Of a stretch of DNA of 64,000 nucleotides, positions 20,872 to 32,369 are shown one piece after another. The position numbers and the translations under genes were made by a program. The stretch comes from Bryum argenteum (Eukaryota; Streptophyta; Bryopsida; Bryales; Bryaceae). The notes under the pieces were generated by a model. That model was not told the origin of the DNA, searched no databases, and saw only the letters and a list, made by a program, of their open reading frames with translations. The stretch is taken from contig CM073321.1 of the NCBI GenBank assembly GCA_037043015.1, forward strand, positions 42,428,420-42,492,419, given 5' to 3'. Positions within the stretch are counted from its first letter, which is position 1, and the number at the start of each line of letters is the position of its first letter.

Positions 20872-23800
20872 GATGAGTACAGCCCCTTGAATTTGGTCCA
20901 AAATATAGAGCGGAATACTGAAGACAACGACTCTATGTCTAATTATACATTGGATAGCAACGAAGTTGGAGAAGTAGATGTTTTGCGCATGGTGGCCGAT
21001 TGCTTCAACAAGTATGACAATGGCAACTCAATGGGGAGCGACACCAGCCTTTCTCATCGTGACGGAGTTGATGTTGCGTTTGTTGAAGCTTCGCATTGTC
21101 CGGACGATGGCTTCCTAGTGAGTGACAACAAAGGTTGCGATGACAATGCACAAGAAAAGAACAACCCTATGGAATTAAGAAGGACAACCACGAACATGAA
21201 CGACGCTAGCGGTATTGTCGTGAACGCCCTATTATGCGAAACAAGACTCCACTTTTTATAGGGAGCTCTTCCAACCGTCTGACCTCCACGCTCATGCTAC
21301 TTGTTTGTTGCAGCACATTTAGTGTACCAAACAACTTTGTGGACGAGTTGTTGAAGTTATTGCAGGAGACAATATTTCCCAAAGGCAACACTCTCCCAAA
21401 TACATTTTACGCAGCAAAGTGTTTTTTGACGAAGTCGGAATTGTCCTACAACTCTATACATGCATGTAGAGATGGATGTTGTTTATTTGAAGAAAGATTT
21501 AGAGGATGCAACACAGTGCCAAGTTTGCCACAAATCCCGGTAACTATGCCGACAACTCCTGAATTATACTTGTCAAAGTATTGATATACTTTCCATTGAT
21601 ACCTCATTTGCGAAGAATGTACAGTTGCCCGCAGTCGGCGGAGCTCATGAAGCGGCAGACATGCGGAAAAAACAAGGACAAGGTAATGAGATCTGTGGTT
21701 GACTCAAAGGCATGGAACCACGTGAATAATAGATGGCCGAAGTTTGCAAACGAAGAACGGAATGTTAGGCTAGGCTTGGCACTAGAAACCCGTTTCGAAA
21801 CCAAAGCCTTAGCCACTCAACATGGCCTGTCGTCATGCTAAACACAATCTTCCCCTTTAGCTAGTGACCAGATACTTCTTTCTGATGCTCACATTACTTA
21901 TACCTGGAAAAGAAAATGTGATGGATAAAAATGTGGATGTATACCTAGCACCATTAATTGAGGAGCTACAGGAGCTATGGGAAAGGACCAATTGCATAGA
22001 TGGATCACAACAAAAAACCGGTGACAATACATTCAAGCTTCGAGGTATGTTATTGTGGATGGTGAACGACTTTCCGGCATATGGATTGATTTCTGGCCAA
22101 GTCACAAAAGGACAAAAGGCATGTCCCGTGTGTGGACCCAACATAGTAACGTGGCGCTCAAAAGCGCTAGAGAAAAATGTCTACCTTGGCCACAAAACGA
22201 TATTTGCCAATGGAGCACCAATGGAGGCGGCAAAGGGTTAATTTTGATGGCCAATCGAAAATGAGACCTCCTCCACGAAGGATGAGCGGTCAAGAGCACT
22301 TGCAATCTGCAAATGAGCAACAACAATGGACGGCAAACAACTGTGCAAATGAAAGAGGACAGACGCCACACCCAATACATAAACATGCAGTGAACAGAAG
22401 GACATGTCTCTTTCACCTTCCGTACTGGAAAGTACGTGTTTCTAACGCAGTGTTGTAGTGTAACATGACTGTACGTAGTGATTTTATGGGTAGCATGTTC
22501 ATATGGAGTGATATGATGAGGAATGTGACTAAACACTTTGAGAATGATTGTACTATATGGAATCTAATTTGTGACTGGCCGGAGTCACTGTTCAGGATCT
22601 TCTGATTTGACACACGTTGGATGCTATGCACTGTGAAAAAATCATTGCCAAGAATATCATGAAGACCATATTAGGAGAAAAATATACCCTTACAGCCCGC
22701 CTCGATATGAAGGAAGCAGGGATACGCAAACATCTTTGGCTTGTACGCAGTAAAAAACACGGCAGCGTTATGTTACCTCGTTCATCATACATTCTTAGGA
22801 AAGAAGAGCAACAAGTCTTTGTAGACCAAGTTAATACCTTGCGAACCCCTACTCAATAACTGATATTTAACTAATTATGGACTTACTTGCAACTTATGGA
22901 TGTATTGCAACTAATGAAGAACCTTGGTTTTATCTGCAGCCGATACATCCCGACATCAGCGACTTTCAAAAGGCCATAACTCACTCAAATTTTGTCCAAA
23001 TCAAACATATGAGGTGTTTTTTGACATCTACATTTTTGTAGAAATCAAAAAACACCTCACATGTTTAATTTGGACAAAATTTGACTAAGTTATGACCTTT
23101 CAAAGATTACTGATGGAATTTAAAGGTAATATCGGCAGATAGCCGACATCATTTCTGGACTATGAATTTGTCCATAATTAGTTAAATATCAGTTCAATAC
23201 GTCGGGCAGCTAAAGAAGCGGATCAACATGGACGGGCAAATCAATGGCCTTAAATCACATGACTACCATGTTCTTCTTCAGCAAGTGTTGCCACTATGTG
23301 TGCGCGCTACAATGATCAAGGAAGTCTGTACGACAATAATAATGTTGAGCCGGGTATTTCGGCGGATGTGTGCTAAGTCCATTGATCTTAAGGCAATAGA
23401 AGATACGAGATGCAAAGCGGCCATCGCATTATGCATGTTGGAGAAGGGGTTCCCCCCGTCATTGATTTCTTTGACATTATGAGCCACTTGGTTATCCACC
23501 TTGTAGAGGAAGTTGAAATATGTAGACTTGTGCATACTCGATGGATGTACCCTACAGAGAGGTACTTGAAGACTCTCAAAGGCTACGTTTGAAATTGATG
23601 TCAACGAGAAGGCAGCATGGCTGAAAGCTACGCTGTAGTACAAGCACTTGGATTTTGCACTGAGTATATGCAAGAATACGACTACTAGACGAAGAGTGTG
23701 GGATGATAAAGAAGACTCGTCCATGTACGACAAGATCCTTGAAGGCAACGAGCGTCCACGCCGACTGTCACGTGCTGGCAACTGTCACGACTGTCTATAA

Positions 23801-24065
23801 ATTGGTCCCTACCAATGTACTGGCCTTGATGCTACCTCCATCAGAGTACGCAAAGTTGTATCGATCCATGTATGCATTCGGGAACCACATACGTGTGAGG
23901 AGTGCAGAGGCGCATTTGACAACCGCGGACTCGAGAGTAGCCGCAACCTTTCATCAAGCTTGTCGTGCGGGTAGAAAAGATACATATCTTTCAGTTGCAG
24001 AGTTGGAGAATGTGGGGTGGTTGGAGGAAATTCTATTAGTGAACTATGGACGATTTGAGGTTGTG
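20872..24065 (+). pseudogene. CACTA (En/Spm) TNP2 transposase, 5' and central part
   Basis: An acidic exon (20872-21261) follows a TTTGCAG acceptor. After a frameshift near 21240 come hallmarks of the Transposase_21/TNP2 family in order. These are STLMLLVCC and NNFVDELLKLL with YNSIHACRDGCCLF (21.3-21.5 kb); YFPLIPHLRRMY with NVRLGLA (21.6-21.8); LRGMLLWMVNDFPAYG with KACPVCG (22.0-22.14); RRMSGQEHL (22.29); LDAMHCEKIIAKNI and ARLDMKEAGIRKHLW (22.6-22.75); GLKSHDYHVLLQQVLPLCVR (23.24); VHTRWMYPTERYLKTLKGYV (23.54); and VGWLEEILLVNYGRFEVV (24.01-24.07). TNP2 cuts and pastes elements ending in CACTA...TAGTG. Several frameshifts and stops, a MITE and a retrotransposon interrupt it, so it is inactive. 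Confidence 0.9.
22859..23193. mobile_element. 335-bp fold-back MITE in TNP2, 6-bp TSD TCAATA
   Basis: The termini are a perfect 24-bp inverted pair starting ACTGATATTTAACTAATTAT. Further inside, 22984-23035 and 23044-23095 form a roughly 52-bp imperfect stem (CAAATTTTGTCCAAAT arms), so most of the element folds into a hairpin. TCAATA lies directly on both sides (22853-22858 and 23194-23199). Removing the insert plus one TSD brings the TNP2 frames on either side into register, which confirms the boundaries. It encodes nothing. I cannot name the superfamily; a 6-bp duplication is uncommon for hAT (8), CACTA (3) and Mutator (about 9). Confidence 0.88.
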
Positions 24066-24324
24066 TGTATGAGTCTAGCTGTCAAAACAAGCAAAAACTA
24101 CAAAAGAAATATATTGATCCAAGACTTAGGTTTACAATGAATAAGAGTCCCTTATATACTAATCTCTTGGCTCAACTGCCGAGGCTATACTTTAGCTCTA
24201 CTGCCGAGGCTATACTTTAGCTCTACTGCCGAGGCTATACTTTAGCTCTACTGCCGAAGTTCTATTTATAAAATTAATAGCGAGTGAACATCCAAGCTTA
24301 TCAACGAGGCCTTGGCCCATGACA
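24066..24324 (-). repeat. 3' LTR (259 bp)
   Basis: On the plus strand it runs from TGTATGAGTC to CCCATGACA, so it begins TG and ends CA. It contains three tandem copies of a unit containing CTGCCGAGGCTATACTTTAG. Pairs with 29390-29649. Confidence 0.93.
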
Positions 24325-24399
24325 AATGCCTCCTCCTCCTCCTCCTCCTGTGCTGATGAATTAACAAGTGTCATAGAAGAGAATGTGCCCAGGAATATC

Positions 24400-25040
24400 G
24401 ATACCAGGCACGCGCGCGCAACAAGCGCTCGTAATCGTCTAAGGCCATGACATTTTGTAATTGGCAAAACAGGTTCCCAAGTAGGCTCCGGCCATCTGTC
24501 CACTTTACAAGTAGTTGCCAACCGCGCCCACGACGTCGATGTTGCAACACTCTTTCAACAAAGATACTCGTCCCTCGCTAGTGGATGCCTCGAAAGCGGG
24601 ATTGCTCAAAACAACACCAGGCTCATTATCATGAGGTAGTTGGGAAGGCAACGGATCCTCATTTGCCTTCTTCACTAAACTCACATGAAAAGCAGGATGA
24701 ATACCGGCGGTGTATTCAAACGAACCGCATGTGTACCTACGCACTCCAATACACGATAAGGAAGAGCAATCCAATCAAGCTTCTTGATTGGCGGGACGTG
24801 TTGATGTTCTTCAACTTCAACCACACACGATCACCCGGACGAAAATCCTCGCCACCGAAAGCGTCGTATTTGGTAGCGTTCTTGAGTCTCTTGCGCAATG
24901 GCCATTGCCGTTGTTGCCGATTCACTTGAATTACGCCCGATCTGCTCAACAAGCTTGCGTCCTTTTTCCGCCCGGTGACAACGAAGAACCCGCCTCCTCG
25001 GGTATAGTAATATTCATGACCGAATGATGATAACCGTGAG
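24400..25040 (-). pseudogene. Integrase C-terminus and chromodomain-like tail
   Basis: The frame at about 24880-24830 reads KYDAFGGEDFRPGDRVWLKL, the SH3-like end of gypsy integrases. A second frame reads AGIHPAFHVSLVKKANED, the usual linker before the chromodomain. Near 24480-24520, VDRWPEPTWEPV in one frame and LLVKWT in the neighbouring frame together give the core of a chromodomain (LVKW...WPEPTWEP) with a frameshift inside. Chromodomains steer integration to marked chromatin. The piece is split over at least three frames and is inactive. Confidence 0.75.
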
Positions 25041-25760
25041 TCATAAAAATGCGACATACCTATAGATCTGCGACACACGATTATTCAATGCCATCATCGC
25101 GATCGGCAAATCGAAAAGCCCAATCTTCTTGCTCAAATGTCGTGAAAATACGAAGATATGTTTCAAGCTCTTGATTCGCCCTCTCTGTTGCACCATCTGT
25201 CTCTGGATGGAAAAGTCGCCGACAACCGACGACGCGTAATCTTCATCAATCTGCATACTTCGTCCAAAGCGGACTAACAAATTGACTACCACGATCCGAC
25301 ACGATTCTTTGTAGGCAATCCGTGATCTTTGAAAAACTTGCTCTAAAAGTTTGTGAGCCACATCAAGTGCACGAATTGTCTTCATAGGCAAAGAATGATA
25401 GATTTGGACAAACGGTCATCACAACCATGATATTTGTACGATCGCCGCTTGGTGCCAATCCGGTAATAAAAACAATGGAGAGCGGTCCAAATCCGTGCGG
25501 AATTGGCAAAGGTTTTAGCAACCCCGCTTCTCGCTCCCGCCAAATCTTCGATTTTTCCACACGTTGCAGTTCCGTACAAATCTCCGAACATCTTGTGTCA
25601 ACCCAGGCCACGTATATTCACGTGCAATCAAGTCACGCGTACCCTCACGACCTGGATGTCCTGCTAGTGGTGAATCATGAGTAGATTGGATCAAACGCGT
25701 CCGAAGAGGTTCGTGCGCCGGAATCCATATTCGTCCACGCCAACGCAATCGATGACTGAA
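25041..25760 (-). pseudogene. Integrase zinc finger and catalytic core
   Basis: The H2C2 finger is visible at about 25530-25710: STHDSPLAGHPGREGTRDLI, then YTWPGLTQDVRRFVRNC, with the last Cys replaced by Trp (CNVW). The catalytic core follows in shifting frames: FITGLAPSGDRTNIMVV near 25440-25480, SQFVSPLWTKYA preceded by DRG near 25270-25290, and [13 protein letters not shown] near 25140-25170. The D, D and E positions of the DDE triad can be placed but lie in different frames. Confidence 0.78.
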
Positions 25761-25796
25761 TCTACAGGAACACTCACTAATCGTGATAGGTAAGCC

Positions 25797-26662
25797 TCAT
25801 TCTTTAGGTAGTCGGCGCTCACCATCCATAACCGCCTTTCGCATCTTCCAATAACGATGATTTGTTTGCAGGGCAACATCCCATAATGCAATCATCTCTG
25901 CGTCAATAAATGAACATATGGGACGCGGGGTCATTATCGACTCTGTAGCAGGAGCCTCTTTCTCTGAATCTGCATCACCATCTGTGATCCATGCGGATTT
26001 AGCGACAACCTTCAAAGCGCCATCATCTCCGTCCAAAAGCTGATGATATCGATTCATGATTCGATCATCATCTGCGTGTTGGGGAAGATCCTATTCCCGA
26101 CGAGAAAGTGCATCCGATTGAACTTGATCCTTGCCAGGCTTGTGCACGATCTCAAAGTCAAAATCATTCAACTCGTAGGCCCAACGCATTTGCCTCTCGC
26201 TCAAATGTTGCTTCTTCTGAAAATAAGCCAAATTGCGATGATCTGAACTCACTTCAAAATGTTGGCCAACAAGTAATGTACGCCACTCGCGGATGCAATG
26301 TACAAATTGCTAGCATTTCCTTGTCATGAATCGGATAATTGGACTCCATTTGGTGTGTTTCTTGAGAAATAAACAACCGCATGCCAAAGTCCGTCCACCT
26401 TTTGCATTAAGGTGCCACCAACAGCATAACCAGAGGAATCACATTCAATGGTTGTTTCCAAACCTGGAGTCCATTTAACGAGCACCGGCGCATGAATTAA
26501 TGCCTCCTTCAATCGATCAAAGGCATGTTGACATTTCAATGTCCAATGGAAAGGTTGATCTTTTCGCGTTAGTCGAGTAAGAGGTTCTGCAATGTTAGAA
26601 TATCCATCTATGAATTGTCGATAATAATTGCAGAAACCTAAAAATCCACGAACTCCTTTCAC
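25797..26662 (-). pseudogene. RT connection and RNase H
   Basis: The frame from 26662 reads VRGFLGFCNYYRQFIDGYSN and RLTRKDQPFHW, the connection region after reverse transcriptase. It continues with ETTIECDSSGYAVGG, the first catalytic Asp strand of gypsy RNase H. After a stop near 26324 the DALSRRE signature appears at about 26090. A further open frame 26057-25797 links to the integrase finger. Confidence 0.82.
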
Positions 26663-27990
26663 TTTTGTTGGCGGCTCCCATTGACGAATTGCCTCAAGTT
26701 TCTTTGGATCACCGCAAACCCCAACCGGTCTTCACCAAATATCCAAGATACTTAATAGTGCCGCTTCAAACTCGCTCTTATCAAAATCAAGTTGAAGCCT
26801 GCGTTAGCAAGCTTACGGATGATCGAGAAGCGCATCACGATGTTTTTTTGATTATCACTATAGATCACCACATCATCAATATATGCGGAGCAGCATATAT
26901 CCAATTCGTCGCGAAGTATCCAATTGATATATCACTGAAAAGTTGCAGGTGCGCCCGTCAGTCCAAACGGTGTGACCAACCACTCATATAAGCCAAAGCG
27001 TGTTTTGAACGCCGTCTTCCACTCGTCACCTTCTTTCACACGTATCCGATGAAACGCAGAGATTACATCAACCTTGGAGATATATTTGGCTGCAGCAATG
27101 GATCTTAACGTCTCATCAATGCGCGGAATCGGATAGCTGTCCTTCCGACTCATCTCGTTCAATCGCCGATAGTCAACACAGAATCGCAATCCTCCGCCAG
27201 GTTTCTTCACAAATATGACCGGAGCTGCTGCAGGTGAATTACTTACGCGAATAAATCCATTATCCAACAACTCCGTAAGGGTCTTGCGCAAAACTAATAA
27301 TTGATCCTTGGACATTTGATACAGCGGCATGGCAGGGATGTCATCATTAGACTTCCCTTCAATAAGATTGATCTCGTGATCAACCCCTTTCCTATGCGGG
27401 GGCAACGACTTTGCATCTTGTCGATTAAAAGCGTCAATAACTGGCATGAGCCAGTCAGGAGCATGTTGTGCCGGGTCCCTATACACCTTCTGTTGTAGTG
27501 CCTTCTGGATGTCAACCAAGCTGGCACTAAAAACCTCTACTGGTTCACCGCTTCTCTGCAAAGTTTGAATCACTGATGCACGTATCTCTTGCATTGGCTC
27601 CAACGTAATCGGTCGAGTCTTCACAATCATCTTGAAAGGTTTTCGAATGCAAACCTCTTCTTTAGCAGGTCGAACACTTGCATCATGTCGCTCCATCCAA
27701 CCTTTTCCCAAGATTATATCATCTATCTGTCCTGGAATAACATAGGCAACAATCTTCTCCTCCATACCATCAATATCGGCCATAAAATTTGCAATTTGGC
27801 AAATCATAGGCCGCTTCTTCATTGTCGTAACTTGCTCCAAAGATCTAGGTTGAATAGATGACGCATCCAACCCTCTCCGTCGAACAAATTGCTCGCATAC
27901 GATTTGCAAAGCATTGGCATCCAGAATCACACAAAGCACGAGTAGATATAATTGAGTTTATTAAAACATCAACATACATACCACCCCGTG
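26663..27990 (-). pseudogene. Protease and reverse transcriptase
   Basis: A protease active-site strand, STRALCDSGCQCFA (about 27930), is followed by a one-base frameshift into VCEQFVRRRGLDASS and ILGKGWMERHDA. The long frame 27939-26932 then carries reverse transcriptase blocks: AAAPVIFVKKPGGGLRFCVD, YRRLNEMSRKDSYPIPRID, SKVDVISAFHRIRVKEGDEW and TPFGLTGAPATFQ. A stop follows. The catalytic box YIDDVV is at about 26868-26885. RT copies the element RNA into DNA for reinsertion. One frameshift and at least one stop make it inactive. Confidence 0.88.
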
Positions 27991-28082
27991 TCTAAGTTCG
28001 TCTCCTAGATTCTTCAACTTTGACAACCGCCTCCACGCCTCCGATCGAGTCTTATGCGGAAGTCGCTGCTCGTTTTCCGACT

Positions 28083-29181
28083 CTACATCAGAGTCACAAC
28101 TCTCCATCTCTTTGACCTCCTCTGTCTTGACATTGCTCTTCTTCTCACTGCGCGCACTATCGAAGTTTTGTCCGCGCTCTCTTTCTTCTTCTTCTCATTG
28201 CCTTCACCTTGCTTGGATGAACAGTCATTTGCACGGTGGCCTCGCTTCAAACATAAAAAACAGCGTCCCTCTTGGCGACACCGTTGTTGTTCCTCCAAAG
28301 TCAGACGTCTCCGAAGCTTGCTTATTTGGACTGTAGACATCCAATCCATCTCATCTCCATCTGGCCATACGCGATTTGATGTCGCGATCGGAGCTGCACG
28401 ACCCTTCTGATATTGCAAGCAATCAAGTTGAGAGCCGACCGCCAACAAAGCTTGGACAAACATACCATAATCGATGTACGTCACGGGTTCAATCATCGCG
28501 CGTTGCATCTCTGAGTTGAGAGCACCGCGAAGATATCCTATCTTCACCATATCCGGAACCATGGTAAGTTGACTCTCACCAAGCTCCTTCTCAAACTTGG
28601 GCAAGAATGTTGCGAATGACTCCCTACCCCGCTTCATTGCTTGAAGCCGATTCAATATACGCTCGCCGCATTCGGGTCGATGTAAATTTGTCAAGATGTT
28701 GAATAAAAGTCGCCGCATTGCAACCACGTTGATTTTGGTAGAAAGATACTACCATCATCTGCGCCTTCGCGTCCATCCTCGAAAACAAGTATGCGGCTTG
28801 ATCTTGAGGTGTACCAAGATGACTCCATCAATTGAAGCTTGTTATCGCTTCGACCTTCCATATCGGGTAGCCCTTGCGACTCCCGTCAAACTTTGAAATA
28901 TCTGGCAATCGCTTGCGCAATGCGACAACAGTTCCTCCATATTGTTGCTGCATCGATTGCGGCATCATCTGCGATGAAGACGAACCTTCTAAACTCGTGA
29001 ATTGTCTAGCCGCTGGAGCCACCTGCGACTGCTGTGCAACCAACTGCTCGATAGCCAACTTCTCAGCTTGCTGAGAAGCTTGAAGTTGTGTGCGCAACCT
29101 CACGATCTCCTGTTGATAGTCTTCCGCCGTAATTTCTCCTTGCGCCTGCTGCTGCTGCTGCAAGATCTCATCATCGATCAT
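28083..29181 (-). pseudogene. gag with CCHC zinc knuckle
   Basis: The first ATG in the long frame is at 29181 (MIDDEILQQQQQAQGEIT). A Gln-rich coiled coil (EIVRLRTQLQASQQAEKLAI) leads to LPDISKFDGSRKGYPIWKVE, a typical start of the capsid domain. There is a TGA near 28828, the frame continues, then a shift near 28640 leads to ESFATFLPKFEKELGESQL. The knuckle CFLCLKRGHRANDC (CX2CX4HX4C) lies near 28220-28262 and is followed by a basic tail. Gag packages the element RNA. Confidence 0.85.
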
Positions 29182-29389
29182 CTGGGCGTTCTCTATCTCA
29201 AAAAGCAACACCTCTCAATCAACTCTTCAGGCTTCGCAAAGCCTTCAAATGCGTCCCGGTTCTGTGGCTATCTTCAATCACTACCACGAGGGTGGATAAG
29301 TTCCTCAATCTAATCAATGTCCTACTTTTGTCGTTTGAAAAAACAAGGGAGGATGAAGCCCTTCAGAAAATCAAAAGAAGTCTTGGATT

Positions 29390-29649
29390 ATGTAAGAGTC
29401 TAGCTGTCAAAACAAGCAAAAATTACAAAAGAAATATATTGATCCAAGACTTAGGTTTACAATGAATAAGAGTCCCTTATATACTAATCTCTTGGCTCAA
29501 CTGCCGAGGCTATACTTTAGCTCTACTGCCGAGGCTATACTTTAGCTCTACTACCGAGGCTATACTTTAGCTCTACTGCCGAAGTTCTATTTATAAAATT
29601 AATAGCGAGTGAACATCCGAGCTTATCAACGAGGCCTTGGCCCATGAAA
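29390..29649 (-). repeat. 5' LTR (260 bp)
   Basis: On the plus strand it runs from TGTAAGAGTC to CCCATGAAA. It differs from the other LTR at only a few positions, including the terminal CA, so the insertion is fairly recent relative to its host element. Confidence 0.93.
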
Positions 29650-30073
29650 TTGTGGTTCTATATTGCAATTGGGTGATTGCAAATATGAGAGGAGATGGCT
29701 CTACAATGAAGCGCGATGATTACAGTTTCACCACCGTAAACTTGGAGAGACTAATCCCATACTTTGCACAATTATTTGTCTTCCCACTCCACATCGAATA
29801 GGTTTTTTTTGCATCTGAGATGGCCAAGCGTGGATGGGAAGTTGTGTTGCGGAGAGAACCGAAAGGAGCTCGGTCCTCCTCCAAACATCACATCTCCGAT
29901 GAAATCCAATGCATATCATTGAATAGAGCATGTGATTTTCCCGGTCTCGAATCTACGAGCCTAGATTTGGATGTCTTACCACAGACACCTATTCTCGTTG
30001 GTGCAGTGGAAGTAGCCCCAGAGGTGGTTGCCAAAGTATTAGATCGCTTTAGCCAAAATGACACATCGCAATA
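29650..30073 (+). pseudogene. CACTA TNP2 transposase, 3' end
   Basis: Reading resumes directly after the TSD with VVLYCNWVIANMRGDGSTMK, RDDYSFTTVNLERLIPYFA, FVFPLHIE then a stop, and EMAKRGWEVVLRREPKG. These are the C-terminal landmarks of TNP2, continuing the part that ends at 24065. The frame ends at the TAG at 30072. Confidence 0.88.
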
Positions 30074-31046
30074 GAGTCTCAATCGTGCAATGATTAAATA
30101 GAGTCTCAATAATTAAATAGAGTCTCAATCGAAGCACGATTGAGACTCTATTTAATCATTGACAGTTTTATACATTTCAATCGTTCACCATATATATAGA
30201 AACATATATTCACATGTGCAAACAGAATGACCAAACACCTATTGGATCTATATACATCACAACTATCCATTCATGCATGTTTGGTCATATCTAGTACAAA
30301 TGAAAATGCAACTTAATGTAAACAGAAAACGCATATAACTCTGCAAACTATATGATCAATCTTTCAAAGTTTACAATAGTTTAGAGTCACGTCGTAGATT
30401 AAGGTACTATAATACAACCCTTATACAAACTAGAGTTCTCTCATACCACTAAACCTAGTCACACCACTATGTTCTAGAAGTATTACAAAAAAGTCTATTG
30501 AGTCTTTGAGCGATTTATGTCTTCATCAAATGAATTATAAAACCTAAACTACAATTAACCCTTAATTTCATTGTGCCAAATTAAAAATGACTAAATATTC
30601 GACACAAATCATCTTCATTAAATGAATAAACTAAATTCCCATACTATGCAGTGAATGGAAGGGCCAAAATATATGTTCCCTTTCCAAGGCAGTCTATATA
30701 ATCTTATGCAGCCTGATTAATTTTTTTTTAAAAAAAAGAAAAAAAAAAACTGTAGATAAAATATGACTGCAAAATATGACTCCTCCTAGTATATAACTGC
30801 AAGATATGAATGGACGTACCTTGCAATCGTTCTCGTTTGTTCCCTATGAAGGTGTACGACCCTCCCATGCACTATACGGTACAACTGGCAAATATGACTG
30901 TAGAATATGACTACAAGACATATTTTCAACTTCACGATCCACTGACGGTTTTGCACTTTCGCCCCAAAAAAATATGACTGCCTCTAGTCGCTTGTCATCC
31001 CCAGTTATATCTTCCTAGTCATTAAGTGTAGTATTCTGCCGTAGTG
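30074..31046. repeat. CACTA 3' subterminal region and right end
   Basis: No gene. 30073-30161 holds TAGAGTCTCAATCGTGC and its inverted copy GCACGATTGAGACTCTA with extra copies between, forming a strong hairpin. From 30764 to 30975 the word ATATGACTGC (with variants) occurs about six times, as expected for transposase-binding subterminal repeats. The sequence CTGCCGTAGTG ends at 31046 and is a candidate CACTA right terminus (TAGTG); the sequence beyond it belongs to a gypsy gag remnant. I did not find the matching left CACTA end. Confidence 0.55.
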
Positions 31047-31900
31047 ACGTCTTCATCCGAGCGATCGACCTTAACTGTCAAGTCGGGTGGGAGGAGTCGC
31101 TCCACTCGACTGCGTACCAGTGTATTTAAAGCGGGTGACAATTGAAGAAGATCCTTCCACGTCACCTGCAATTTGCAATCTTGGACCTTGTCCCAGATCT
31201 TCTAGTGCAAGTTCTACATTGCCGACGCTGTTATGTCGGGTGTGTGTTTGTATGCTCGGGAGTCGACCGTCTATGTGGTATAGTCGGTTGCTGTGGTAAC
31301 GCCTCTAATCCTAGTCGGATAAATCCGCAGTCGGCTGTTGGCGATGTAGGTTCCATCTCGGCCTGGAGCTGGCGGACCTTATCCATCATGTGGTCGCGTA
31401 GAATCTCCTGGGCTTGCCAGTCGGCAGACTCCAACTCTTGTTGGTCGGGTATCGACTGGTCAGGTGTCTGCTTACTCCTTGTCACAGCTGCTACAGTCAC
31501 TATGCCGACGAAAGGTGACGGATCCCCTTCGATTACGACAGATGACGTGCTTGGCGTGGTGTCCCTCGTCTCTTGGCTCAAAAACTTGACTACTCGTGGA
31601 TCTGTGAGCATGGGGCACAAATGGGTCGAATGGTCCATACTCTTTCAGAGACAGCATGGGAACTGTCGAGGGCGGCGCAAACTCGATGTCAGCTGGACTA
31701 GTGCAGCTGATGCTGCGGAAACTGTCGTGTCTCTGCGGCGCGTTTCTTAGCGTAGTCACTTGTCGGGTTGAGCACACTTGCCTTTCTTATAGGTTGGCAT
31801 GACTACTGGCTTTGTGGCCGTTGTACGTGACTGCAGACTAGGGGGCGGGTTACTGGACTTACTTGGTCTTGGAACGGCCGTTCTTACATAGCTCGTCGAC
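31047..31900 (-). pseudogene. Ty3/gypsy gag-protease linker remnant
   Basis: On the minus strand, after several stops, the frame reads DPRVVKFLSQETRDTTPSTS and VTVAAVTRSKQTPDQS, then AQEILRDHMMDKVRQLQAEM. After a shift comes LQVTWKDLLQLSPALNTLVR. This matches the order of the 12-kb remnant: TAAVTTRSK, a helix, then an LxDFLKISPKLQ-type segment before the protease. No zinc knuckle or protease remains. It is cut on one side by the CACTA end (31046) and on the other by the hAT-like terminus (31908). Confidence 0.62.
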
Positions 31901-31907
31901 CGAGTAC

Positions 31908-31918
31908 CAGGGTTGTCA
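31908..31918 (+). repeat. hAT-like left terminus
   Basis: CAGGGTTGTCA, a typical hAT end. Its inverted partner is at 50850-50860, and a variant pair bounds the 340-bp MITE at 3728-4067. Confidence 0.65.
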
Positions 31919-32310
31919 GGACGACCGGACGAGGGGGCGACCGGTCGACCATGGTCCGGTCGTCCTCAGCCCCTAGGACCTGTCGGTGACATAACGGGTT
32001 TTTTAGAATTTACCAGGGGTAAATTACCGTCCGACCGGTGGCCGACCGCACCCCCGTCCGATCCTTTGACCAGCCGACCGCACCCCTGTCCGACCGTTTG
32101 ACCGGCCGACCGCACCCCCGTCCAACGCTTGGTCCGGCCGACCGGTGGTGGGACCGGCGTTCCCTAGGCCGACCGGTGTGCGGACCGGCGAGGTCGGCTG
32201 CCGACCGCTGTGGCGACCGGCGAGGTCGGCCTCCAACCGGGGTGACGACCGTCGAGGTCGGCCGCCGACCGGGGTGACGACCGGCGAGGTCGGCCGCCTA
32301 CGAAGGCCCG
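31912..32310. repeat. GC-rich CCGACCGG-type tract 1
   Basis: Repeated, variable words such as GGCCGACCG, GACCGGCGAGGTCGGC and CCGACCGCACCCCCGTCC. Apparent ORFs inside are translations of the repeat. The tract lies between the hAT-like terminus and the promoter of the transposase. Just after it, CGGTCAAATTTCAA is repeated about three times (32310-32355). Confidence 0.85.
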
Positions 32311-32369
32311 ACCGGTCAAATTTCAACGGTCAAATTTCAAATTTCAACAGTCAAATTCAGGGTTGAAGG

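Larger units (their letters stand above)
24066..29649 (-). mobile_element. Chromovirus-like Ty3/gypsy retrotransposon with both LTRs, nested in TNP2
   Basis: Two near-identical LTRs (24066-24324 and 29390-29649) flank a 5.1-kb interior. The 5-bp TSD TTGTG lies at 24061-24065 and 29650-29654, exactly splitting the TNP2 segment after NYGRFEVV. The interior, read on the minus strand, has gag with a zinc knuckle, then protease, reverse transcriptase, RNase H, integrase and a chromodomain-like tail, which is the gypsy order. A purine tract of GGA repeats sits just inside the 3' LTR at about 24333-24350. Many frameshifts and stops occur, but the structure is complete, so it is younger than the TNP2 copy it landed in. 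Confidence 0.93.

Noticed and set aside
24333..24355. Glu-rich coding run from GGA repeats
   Set aside because: Lies just inside the 3' LTR where the polypurine tract is expected; not part of a conserved frame.
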